NCBI GenBank assembly: GCA_963716925.1
Contig: CAVQUX010000033.1
Coordinates: forward strand, 620,001-684,000
Length of the DNA stretch: 64,000 nucleotides
Direction of reading: 5' to 3'
DNA from: DAISKN01 sp963716925
GTDB taxonomy: Bacteria; Acidobacteriota; Vicinamibacteria; Marinacidobacterales; SMYC01
The position numbers were made by a program, and so were the translations under genes. The notes beneath the pieces were generated by a model, which saw only the letters and a program-made list of their open reading frames with translations, was not told the DNA's origin and made no database searches. This document shows, piece after piece, positions 41,153 through 48,597 of this stretch. The stretch's first letter is position 1; each line of letters opens with the position of its first letter.

Positions 41153-41190
41153 GTCGAACGTCGGCCTGCAGCCGACGGCGACCGGTGAAA
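41153..41190 (+). repeat. Dispersed hairpin element with GTCGGC-CTGCA-GCCGAC core
   Basis: A perfect six-base stem with a five-base loop (41160-41176) sits in the 205-base gap after the DHFR-like gene. Translated in one frame it gives N-V-G-L-Q-P-T-A, a peptide I recall as recurrent in spurious ORFs of environmental genomes, implying a dispersed non-coding repeat. Its role could be terminator-like or recombinational. Confidence 0.45.
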
Positions 41191-41317
41191 TCCTCGGCAC
41201 CCGATGCTCCGCCGGACCAGGACACTCCACAGCCGTCCTCAACGGTCCCGATTTCGAGACCTGGTAGGAATGGCAGCTCGTGTGTAGACTGGCGGGCATT
41301 CCGAGTCCGAGGCAGCC

Positions 41318-41683
41318 ATGACCGACGTCGCTCCCGAAGGTTGGCATACGGTGACTCCGCGTATCGTCGTCGAGGACGCCCCCGGGTTCGTTTCGTTCCT
41401 CAAGGGCGTGTTCGGGGCGTCGGGTGAGTGGCAGGCCGCCGCGCCGTCGCTCATCCGGCTCGGCGATTCGCTCATCCTGGTTAGCCAGACCGGCACCCGG
41501 GAGACCTTTACGGCGTTCCTCTACGTATACGTCCGAGACGCCGACACCACCTTCCAGCGGGCACTGGACGCGGGCGCCGTCTCGCTGGAGGCTGTCTGGG
41601 ATACTCCCTATGGCGATCGTCGTGGAATGGTGAAGGATCGCTGGGGCAACGTGTGGCAGATCGCCACTCAAAGGCCACGATAG
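41318..41683 (+). CDS. VOC-superfamily (glyoxalase-like) protein
   Basis: 121 residues with one VOC beta-alpha-beta-beta-beta unit pair: TPRIVVEDAPGFVSFLKGVFGA, LFVYVRDAD-type segment (FLYVYVRDADTTFQ), and GDRRGMVKDRWGNVWQIA, the common ending of DUF899-like or PhnB-type members. Metal-dependent lyase, dioxygenase or resistance functions occur in the family; none can be chosen. ATG at 41318. Confidence 0.87.
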   Translation: MTDVAPEGWHTVTPRIVVEDAPGFVSFLKGVFGASGEWQAAAPSLIRLGDSLILVSQTGTRETFTAFLYVYVRDADTTFQRALDAGAVSLEAVWDTPYGDRRGMVKDRWGNVWQIATQRPR

Positions 41684-41796
41684 GTGCAGGTGCATCTCGA
41701 GGAAATCGAGGAAAAGTGCTAATCACCGCGGCATGACGGTCCGACGCCAGGAATCAACAGAACACCAAGAGTGCCCCGTCGAGAAAGTGACGAATC

Positions 41797-42915
41797 ATGA
41801 GACGACCCTTTAGTGGTTTCTTGCCGCTGATTCTCTGCGCTCCCCTCGCCTCCGTTCCCGCTGAGCCGAGCCAGGCGCAGGACCCTCCGGAGGACGCGGA
41901 GCTCCGGAAGTTCGACGCGATGATGACCTTCTTGCGCGGTCGCAACGCGCAGGATTACGCCCTCACCTCTCCGAACGCCATCGACGAGGCCAGGTACGTC
42001 GAGGTCGGCGGAATCCAGCAATGGATCACCATCCGCGGCGAAGACCGGAGCAACCCAGTTCTGCTCTTTCTTCACGGCGGGCCTGGCGACGCCACCAATC
42101 CATGGGGTTACGCCGGTTTCCGGTCGTGGCTGAAATACTTCACCGTCGTTCAGTGGGATCAGCGCGGCGCCGGCAGGACCCTGGGAAAGAATGGAAGCTC
42201 TCTCGCACCGACCATCACCCTCGATCGGATGACCCAGGACGGCATCGAGCTCACGCAGTGGCTGCGCAAGTCACTGGGGAAGGACAAGGTCCTCCTCGTA
42301 GGTCATTCCTTCGGCTCGATCCTGGGGGTCTTCATGGCGAAAGCGCGGCCGGATCTCTTCCACGCGTTCGTCGGTACCGGACAGGTCGCCGACCCGGCGA
42401 GAAACTACGCCGTGGCTTATGACGAGCTGCTGAGGAAGGCGGAATCCCTCGGAGACCAGCGCGCGATTCGCGAGCTTCGGGAAGTGGGTCCGCCGCCGTA
42501 CACGGATGGCCGGGGGTACGCCGTCCAGCGCCGGTGGTCGAACCTGTTCGAAGGCTCGGATTTCTTCATCTCGTCGATGCTCGGCCTCGCCCTCCGCGCC
42601 CCGGGCTATACCCTCCGCGACGTCAACGAATGGGCCGAAGGGCAAGGAGTGAGCGCCGAGCAGCTCGTTCCCCAAACGAGCGCGCTCGAGTCGAAAGCGC
42701 TGAGCGGCGACTTCGCCCTGCCGGTCTTCGTGATCCAGGGCGCCGAGGACTTCACCACGCCGACGAGCCTCGCCAAACAGTTCCTGGACTCGATCCGCGC
42801 GCCGCAGAAGGCATTCGTGCCCATCGAGGGAGGCCACTTCGCCGTATTCATGAAATCCGGCGCGTTCCTGAACGAGCTCGTCTCCCGCGTGCTCCCGCTG
42901 GCGAAGGGCCCGTGA
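41797..42915 (+). CDS. Exported S33-type alpha/beta hydrolase (proline iminopeptidase-like)
   Basis: 372 residues with a signal peptide (MRRPFSGFLPLILCAPLASVPA). LFLHGGPGDAT is the oxyanion-hole motif of S33 peptidases, WDQRGAGRT is typical, the nucleophile is in VGHSFGSILG, the acid in QGAEDFTTP and the histidine in EGGHFAVF. It probably releases N-terminal residues from short peptides or hydrolyses small esters. The stop overlaps a GTG that opens a VOC gene remnant. Confidence 0.9.
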   Translation: MRRPFSGFLPLILCAPLASVPAEPSQAQDPPEDAELRKFDAMMTFLRGRNAQDYALTSPNAIDEARYVEVGGIQQWITIRGEDRSNPVLLFLHGGPGDATNPWGYAGFRSWLKYFTVVQWDQRGAGRTLGKNGSSLAPTITLDRMTQDGIELTQWLRKSLGKDKVLLVGHSFGSILGVFMAKARPDLFHAFVGTGQVADPARNYAVAYDELLRKAESLGDQRAIRELREVGPPPYTDGRGYAVQRRWSNLFEGSDFFISSMLGLALRAPGYTLRDVNEWAEGQGVSAEQLVPQTSALESKALSGDFALPVFVIQGAEDFTTPTSLAKQFLDSIRAPQKAFVPIEGGHFAVFMKSGAFLNELVSRVLPLAKGP

Positions 42916-42983
42916 ACGAGTTCAGCCCCTTCGCTTACATCGCGGATCCCGACGGGTACGAGATCGAGATCGGGTACGAGTGA
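42912..42983 (+). pseudogene. C-terminal remnant of a VOC/glyoxalase gene
   Basis: The 23 codons after the hydrolase stop read FSPFAYIADPDGYEIEIGYE, the stereotyped last strand of glyoxalase I-like proteins. The rest of the gene is missing upstream. The intact VOC gene at 41318 ends differently, so this is a second, truncated copy. It marks a deletion or insertion junction at the right side of the accessory region. Confidence 0.6.
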
Positions 42984-43023
42984 GACGTTTGATCCCACAA
43001 CCATCCGCACGTAGCATGATTGG

Positions 43024-45003
43024 ATGCGGACCTGTCCACAGTGTCAACGCGAGTTTGTCGCCAACGAGAGAGTCTGTCCCGATGACGGGACTCTTCTGAA
43101 GGAGAAGGTGCCTTCCGAGGAGCAGGCCATCGGCCGTATCCTCGCCGGGAAGTACCGGATCGACGGATTTCTCAAGCGCGGTGGAATGGGCTCGGTGTAC
43201 CGTGGGACCCATGTCCTTCTGAACAAGCCCGTCGCCATCAAGCTCATTCGCCCCGAGCTCGTCGCTTCCCACGACATCGTGGAGCGCTTTTTCCGCGAGG
43301 CCCGTGCCGCGGCGAAGCTCTCTCACCCCAACATCGTCACCGTCCACGACCTCGGTCAGGAGACGGACGGCACGCTCTATATCGCGATGGAGATCGTCGA
43401 CGGGCAGAGCTTGAAAGACCTCATCGTGTCCCAGGGGCCCTGGGACGCCGCCCGCGCCCTTCGCTTCTGCCGCGGGGTCGCGAGCGCCCTCTCCGTCGCG
43501 CACCGGAACGGAATCGTCCACCGCGACCTGAAGCCCCAGAACATCATGGTCTTCAAGGATAGCGAGGGAAACGAGAGCCCCAAGCTCCTCGATTTCGGGA
43601 TCGCGAAGACCCTCGAGCCCGACAGCCCCGCATTGACGTCGACGGGAATGGTGCTCGGAACTCCGCACTACATGTCGTCGGAGCAGGCGAAGGGGATGCC
43701 CGCCGATCAAAGGAGCGACATCTACGCTCTCGGCGTCATCCTCTACGAGATGCTCGTCGGGAAAGTGCCGTTCGACGACAAGTCGATCCCCTCCATTCTG
43801 GTCAAGCACCTGACCGAGCCGCCGCGGCCCCCCTCTTCGCTCAGGGGCGACATCCCTCGCGAGGTCGAGACGCTGGTCCTTCGCTGCCTCGAGAAAGACC
43901 CGGAGAAACGATTCCAGACCGCCGACGATCTGGGGAAGGCCATCGCCGCCCAGCTGGATACCGGATCCCACCGCATCCTCGATACGACGATCGCGACCGT
44001 GTCCGCCACCGAGCAGGTCACGGTCGAGAGCAGCCCGGGGTTGACGGGAGCGGGCGGAGGCTCGGCGGCCAGGGCGCCGGTTCCGTTCCCTCCGCCTCTT
44101 CCCGCGACGGAGGCCACGCGGCGGATGGACAGCGGAACGGTTCGGGCCCGCGAGGTCCAGGCCAGGACCCCGCCGCCTCAGCCGGTCAAACCCCAGGGCT
44201 CTTCGCGCTCCGGTCTGTTCCTGGGACTCGCCGTCATCGGCATTCTTCTGCTGGCCATGGCCGTGGGAGCCTTCGTCCTCGTCCGGCTTTTCCGGGGCGG
44301 CTCTCCGGAGGCGGAGGCTCCGGTCGCGACCGCGTCGACGGGTACGCTGGAGATGCCCGCGCCACCGCCCGAGGAGGCCGAGTCCACGCCGCCCGAGGAA
44401 GCCGAACCGAACGTGCCGGCGGAACCGCCCGCCTCGACGCCGGCGTCAACGCTCACCGCCTCCGAGCCGCCGAAGGGAAGCGAGCCTTCTACGAAGCGAG
44501 AGACGCCGCCGCCGCCGGTCGCGGTCCGGGAAGAGCCCAGAGCCGCGCAGACGCAGCCGCCTTCTCCGCCCCCCCGCACCTCCTCGGTTCCGGCGCAGGC
44601 GGCGCCTCCGGCCGCGGCGCCGATTCCCGAGCACCCGACGGTGAGCGTCGAGTGCGAGGGAGTCCGAGACGCCTGCGGCGAGATCCGCACGGCGCTCCAG
44701 CAGGCTCTGGAAAAGAAGGGAATGCGGAACGGCAGGCCGGCGGGCGCGGACGTCCTGGTGAACGTCGCCGCGGAGGAGATCGAAGCCCGCACCGAGGAGC
44801 AGTTCGGGAACACGTTCGTGATCCGGACCTACTCGGTGACGCTCGATGCCGACGTGCCTCGATTCGGGGATTTGGTGACACTTCCGCCGCGGACTTTCAG
44901 CTTCGACGCGCGTCTCGGACGAGACAAGCTCCGCGGGGAGGCGCATGTGATTGCCGCCTCCGCCGCGGAGCGTATCGAGAAATACTGGGAAACGAAGCGG
45001 TAG
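43024..45003 (+). CDS. Membrane Ser/Thr protein kinase with N-terminal zinc-ribbon and C-terminal domain
   Basis: 659 residues. Residues 1-25 hold a CPQC...CPDDG knuckle. The kinase domain (about 43-300) is complete: GGMGSVYRG glycine loop, VAIKLI lysine, HRDLKPQN catalytic loop, DFGIAK, GTPHYMSSEQ and SDIYALGVILYEML. A transmembrane helix (LFLGLAVIGILLLAMAVGAFVLV, about 398-420) follows, then a proline/alanine/glutamate-rich linker and a terminal domain of about 120 residues that includes a cysteine pair. Hanks-type kinases signal from the envelope. Convergent with the CsgG-like gene with no intervening bases. Confidence 0.93.
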   Translation: MRTCPQCQREFVANERVCPDDGTLLKEKVPSEEQAIGRILAGKYRIDGFLKRGGMGSVYRGTHVLLNKPVAIKLIRPELVASHDIVERFFREARAAAKLSHPNIVTVHDLGQETDGTLYIAMEIVDGQSLKDLIVSQGPWDAARALRFCRGVASALSVAHRNGIVHRDLKPQNIMVFKDSEGNESPKLLDFGIAKTLEPDSPALTSTGMVLGTPHYMSSEQAKGMPADQRSDIYALGVILYEMLVGKVPFDDKSIPSILVKHLTEPPRPPSSLRGDIPREVETLVLRCLEKDPEKRFQTADDLGKAIAAQLDTGSHRILDTTIATVSATEQVTVESSPGLTGAGGGSAARAPVPFPPPLPATEATRRMDSGTVRAREVQARTPPPQPVKPQGSSRSGLFLGLAVIGILLLAMAVGAFVLVRLFRGGSPEAEAPVATASTGTLEMPAPPPEEAESTPPEEAEPNVPAEPPASTPASTLTASEPPKGSEPSTKRETPPPPVAVREEPRAAQTQPPSPPPRTSSVPAQAAPPAAAPIPEHPTVSVECEGVRDACGEIRTALQQALEKKGMRNGRPAGADVLVNVAAEEIEARTEEQFGNTFVIRTYSVTLDADVPRFGDLVTLPPRTFSFDARLGRDKLRGEAHVIAASAAERIEKYWETKR

Positions 45004-45909
45004 CTACTTCTTCCGGACCTTGTTGGCCGCAGCGGCCTTGCCGGTGACGGTCATGATGGCGAAGCGGTCCTGAACGTCCACGACGACGCCTTCTCCGATC
45101 TCGGATTCCTCGACGCCCAGCACCTGCCCGGTGTCGGGGTCTTTCAGCTCCTCGCCCACGGAGAGGATCGTGAACTTGTCTCCGGACTTGAGCCCGGACG
45201 CCTCGCCCATGTTGATCCAGGCCTTGCCGCCTTCCACCTTGATGATCTTCCCCTCGACGCCGGCCATCGCTCCGCCCGCGCTCAGCTTCGCGAGGCTCTT
45301 GTGCGCGGCGAAGAGCGTGACCACGTTCATGGCTGCCTTCTCGATGGCTTCGCTCGCGATCCCCCACTCGTCCTCGCGGCTGAGAGAAGCGCCCATGGCG
45401 AACCCCCCACCCTTCTTGACGTCGCCGTCCGCGGAGACCGCGGTCACGCGCTCGGCGGTGGTGGTATCGATCAGTCTCAGGTTGATGGTGGCTTCGGCTT
45501 TCGTGTAGGAGCCGCCGATGCCCCCGAATCCGCCCTTGGTGGTGTTGATGGCGAACTTGTCGATGCCGCCGGTGATGATGTATTTGATGCCGAGGACCTT
45601 CCCCACCTGGGCGGCCGTCTGCTGATCGAGCGCGCCCGAAGCGCCGAGCCCCTGCTCCTTCAGCACCATGTCGAGCTTCTCCCGCTCGATCACGCTGAAC
45701 TTTTCGGAGAGCACCTCGTTCTCGGCGAAGGCGGTATCGATATGGTTGCGCGCGGCGGGGCCGAGGTCGCCCCAGAACCACCAGCTCTGCTCGGCGTGGT
45801 TCTCGAAATCCCAGATGGCGACGCGGATTTTCCCCTGGGCCTGGAGCTGGAGCGGGACCAGGATCGCGGCGATCGCCACTGCCGTCTTCAACCGGAATCG
45901 AACGAACAT
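45004..45909 (-). CDS. CsgG/HfaB-like secretion or curli-assembly lipoprotein-like protein
   Basis: 301 residues with a signal peptide (FRLKTAVAIAAILVPLQLQA). The CsgG domain is clear: IRVAIWDFENHAEQSWW, LDMVLKEQGLGASGALDQQTAAQVGKVLG, IKYIITGGIDKF. A C-terminal extension from about residue 205 (GVEGKIIKVEGGKAWINMGEASGLKSGD) resembles an SH3-like or FlgT C domain. CsgG forms outer-membrane pores for curli export. No curli subunit or lipobox cysteine is seen here, so a different role is possible. Confidence 0.87.
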   Translation of the reverse strand: MFVRFRLKTAVAIAAILVPLQLQAQGKIRVAIWDFENHAEQSWWFWGDLGPAARNHIDTAFAENEVLSEKFSVIEREKLDMVLKEQGLGASGALDQQTAAQVGKVLGIKYIITGGIDKFAINTTKGGFGGIGGSYTKAEATINLRLIDTTTAERVTAVSADGDVKKGGGFAMGASLSREDEWGIASEAIEKAAMNVVTLFAAHKSLAKLSAGGAMAGVEGKIIKVEGGKAWINMGEASGLKSGDKFTILSVGEELKDPDTGQVLGVEESEIGEGVVVDVQDRFAIMTVTGKAAAANKVRKK

Positions 45910-45924
45910 ACTGCTGTCCTCCTT

Positions 45925-45945
45925 GGCTTCTCCCCATAGGAAGCC
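45925..45945 (-). promoter_or_regulatory. Hairpin in the 5' leader of the CsgG-like gene
   Basis: GGCTTC (45925-45930) and GAAGCC (45940-45945) can pair around a short loop immediately upstream of the GGAGGA ribosome site. It could limit translation initiation, but the stem is short. Confidence 0.3.
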
Positions 45946-46045
45946 TTCAAGGGTGTTTGGGTCTCTGGAGTAGGAAACTCCCTACGAGGGTAGCATAGCG
46001 GCCCGTGAATCGGCTAGAGCCCCGAGGGGTCCCGGCGCCTGTGCT

Positions 46046-47242
46046 ATGCTCCCGCCTTCCTTGACCGATTCCACGCACCGTCGACGTGCCGCGGCCGCCC
46101 TCTTCGCGGGAGTCGCGCTCTCGGCGATGGGGTACACCGTTCTCGTCACCTTCCTTCCCCTGGTGTCCGAAGACCTCCTCGGAAACCCTCGATGGAGCGG
46201 CATCCCATCGGCCTTCGGCACCGTGGGCACCGCTTTCGGAGCGGCCTGGCTTTCGCGCCTCATCGTGGGCTACGGCCGCCGGGCGGGTCTCGTCCTCGGC
46301 TATCTCTTCGCTGGCGCGGCGGCGGTCGCGTCCGCCTTCGCCGCCGCTCGGTCCTCTTTCCCGCTCCTCGCTCTCGGACTCTTCGGAATCGGCGCCGGCT
46401 ACGCCTCCGCCCGCTTGTCCCGATACGCCGCCGCCGCGCTCTTCGAGCCCGAGCGGCGCTCGGCGGCGATCGGCTGGAACGTATGGGCGGCGACCCTAGG
46501 CTCCGTGGTCGGCCCGCTCCTTCTCGCTCCCGTGCAACGGAGCGCCGACCTCTTCGACTTCCCGGGAATCATGGGGCCTTTCTTCATGACCGCGCTCGCG
46601 TTCGGGACCGCCGGCATCGCCCTTGCGGCCCTCTTCCCCGCGGGGGCTTCGGAGACTAGAGGAAAAGGCGTTGCGGCACGCGGAGAAGAGGACGCCGGTT
46701 CCGCCTCTCCCGGCCGCGCCCGTCTCGCGCTCGTGGCGCTCGTGACCGGCCAGGTGGTGATGGTCCTGGTGATGACCATGACTCCCATCCACATTCGCAA
46801 CGGAGGCCACGGGCTCCACGCCGTCGGAGTGGTCATGGCCTCTCACACTTTCGGCATGTACGCGTTCTCGCCCATCGCCGGCTGGCTCTCCGATCGGCTC
46901 GGCCGGACGCCGATGATCGGAGCCGCGGTCTTCTTCCTCTGCTCCGCCGGAATCCTGGCGGCGGTCGCCGCGCCGGGCTCCTGGTCTCACTCCGCAGCAC
47001 TTCTCCTCCTCGGGCTCGGGTGGAGCTTCGGCTTCGTCGCCGCGAGCGCGCTCCTGACGGAGAGCACGAAGCGGGAAGACCGCGTGCGGCTCCAGGGGAC
47101 GGCCGATGCCTACGTCTGGGGCAGCGCCGCGATCGCCGGAGTGGCTTCGGGCGTTCTCCTCGCCGAAGTCGGCTACGCGGCTCTGAGCCTGACCGGCGCC
47201 TTCCTGGCGCTGGCGCCGCTTCCCTTCCTGAAGTGGCGCTGA
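46046..47242 (+). CDS. Major facilitator superfamily transporter
   Basis: 398 residues and twelve hydrophobic segments. The two halves are separated by a charged loop (SETRGKGVAARGEEDAGS, about residues 206-224). The loop-8 signature GWLSDRLGRTPMIGAA is the conserved MFS motif A in the second half; the first half version is weaker (LIVGYGRRAGLVLGY). Substrate not predictable. The last bases overlap the GTG chosen for the following gene. Confidence 0.9.
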   Translation: MLPPSLTDSTHRRRAAAALFAGVALSAMGYTVLVTFLPLVSEDLLGNPRWSGIPSAFGTVGTAFGAAWLSRLIVGYGRRAGLVLGYLFAGAAAVASAFAAARSSFPLLALGLFGIGAGYASARLSRYAAAALFEPERRSAAIGWNVWAATLGSVVGPLLLAPVQRSADLFDFPGIMGPFFMTALAFGTAGIALAALFPAGASETRGKGVAARGEEDAGSASPGRARLALVALVTGQVVMVLVMTMTPIHIRNGGHGLHAVGVVMASHTFGMYAFSPIAGWLSDRLGRTPMIGAAVFFLCSAGILAAVAAPGSWSHSAALLLLGLGWSFGFVAASALLTESTKREDRVRLQGTADAYVWGSAAIAGVASGVLLAEVGYAALSLTGAFLALAPLPFLKWR

Positions 47243-47580
47243 ACGTGGGGAGCGCCTGGGAAGAGGTCTACCGGATCGTGCGGCGCATACCGCGCGGGCG
47301 CGTCATGAGCTACGGCCAGATCGCGGGCCTCTTGAGCCGGCCGCTCTCGGCCCGCGCCGTCGGCTGGGCCATGAACCAGTGTCCCGGCGGCGTCCCCTGG
47401 CAGCGCGTGGTGAACGCTTCCGGAGGGATCTCGACCGAGCACCTTCACGAGCCGCCCGATCTCCAGAAACGCCTTCTCGAATCCGAAGGAATACGCTTCG
47501 GAAAGAACGGGACGCTCTCGATGACGCGATACCGCTTCACGCCCGGCAGTCGCGCCGCCCGGCGCCGGAAGAAGAAGTGA
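47233..47580 (+). CDS. Alkyltransferase-like protein (ATL)
   Basis: 115 residues from the GTG at 47233 (alternative GTG at 47245). It has the O6-alkylguanine-DNA alkyltransferase C-terminal fold: EEVYRIVRRIPRGRVMSYGQIAGLL, ARAVGWAMNQCPGGVPWQRVVNASG. The alkyl-acceptor PCHR is replaced by PWQRV, the hallmark of ATL proteins. These bind O6-alkylguanine without repairing it and hand it to nucleotide excision repair. Overlap with the MFS gene suggests co-transcription. Confidence 0.9.
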   Translation: MALNVGSAWEEVYRIVRRIPRGRVMSYGQIAGLLSRPLSARAVGWAMNQCPGGVPWQRVVNASGGISTEHLHEPPDLQKRLLESEGIRFGKNGTLSMTRYRFTPGSRAARRRKKK

Positions 47581-47583
47581 CGG

Positions 47584-48588
47584 TCAGCGAGTGACCGCGG
47601 TCAGCTCGCGAATCCGCTCGCGGACCGACGCGGCTTTCCCGGAGGCCTCGAGACGCTCCCAGAGACGGTTCACGGTGTCGCGATCGACGAGGCCCGAAGG
47701 AGAACCGGATTCGGGAGTCGAAAGACCCTCCGCCTTCCGGAACAGGTCGACCGCCTTCGCGAGCTCCGGAGTGAAAGCGGCCGTGTCTTCCCCCTCCTTC
47801 CCGGACTCGGCGCCCGCGAGATAGCCGAGTGCCTCGAGCAGGATCTCGAGCTGAAGGACGTCCTTCCCCGAGAACTGCTGCAGCGTTCGATACCCCAGGC
47901 GCTGACTCACCGCGTCGTAGACGCGCCGGAGCTCGGCGACCGGCTCGGGATGCTCGCAGACGTTCACCTGGGTCGAGATTCCGTCCGGACGCTGCGCATG
48001 GCCTTCGCGCGGGTCGGCCACCACGACCGCCGCCGACTGCGACCGGCCTTTCCGAGCGTCGCCACCGGCGGCGTTTCCGGCCTCGAGGGCTTCGATCAAC
48101 CGATCGGCGAGATGGCGCCCGCTTCCCTCGGAGGCTTCGAACGTGCGAGAGACGGCATCGAGCACTTCCACCCCGGCGAGAAGGTTCCCTTGCGTCACGA
48201 AGTGAGTGCCCGAGCGGTGCCCGGACCACGGCCTCGTCTCGGACCCCGTATGCTGGGCGCTCCCCGCGCGCGGGCCGATGACGCCGACCTGACGCTGGGC
48301 CGCTCTTTCGTCGCCGGCGAGCGCCCGATCGAGGGCCTGCTGCGCGGTCAAGCCGGAGGCGATCCCGTCCAGGATCTGAGGTCCGTACTCCGCCCGAGTG
48401 CTGGCCTGGGTGGCGACGGCGCCGAGGCCCGCGCGCACCCAGGGGACGGCGTTGCCGACGCAGGGATTGCGGGTGGTGACCGCGACTCCGGTCTCCCCCG
48501 TCGCCGGGTCGAAGGCGGCGATGGAGAAAGTCGAGAAGTACGGCTCCTCGGCGGCGAGAGAGGCGATCAGGAATGCGAGAACCTTCAT
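47584..48588 (-). CDS. DUF1028 family protein with C-terminal extension, exported
   Basis: 334 residues: a short signal (MKVLAFLIASLAAEE), then the DUF1028 Ntn-like domain (FSIAAFDPATGETGVAV, GAVATQASTRAEYGPQILD, TQGNLLAG, DARKGRSQSAAVVVAD). A C-terminal helical region of about 100 residues contains FSGKDVLQLEILLEALGYL and resembles a peptidoglycan-binding module. Function unknown. It lies nine bases after the redoxin-kinase gene and is probably the last gene of that operon. Confidence 0.88.
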   Translation of the reverse strand: MKVLAFLIASLAAEEPYFSTFSIAAFDPATGETGVAVTTRNPCVGNAVPWVRAGLGAVATQASTRAEYGPQILDGIASGLTAQQALDRALAGDERAAQRQVGVIGPRAGSAQHTGSETRPWSGHRSGTHFVTQGNLLAGVEVLDAVSRTFEASEGSGRHLADRLIEALEAGNAAGGDARKGRSQSAAVVVADPREGHAQRPDGISTQVNVCEHPEPVAELRRVYDAVSQRLGYRTLQQFSGKDVLQLEILLEALGYLAGAESGKEGEDTAAFTPELAKAVDLFRKAEGLSTPESGSPSGLVDRDTVNRLWERLEASGKAASVRERIRELTAVTR

Positions 48589-48597
48589 CTTTCGCTG

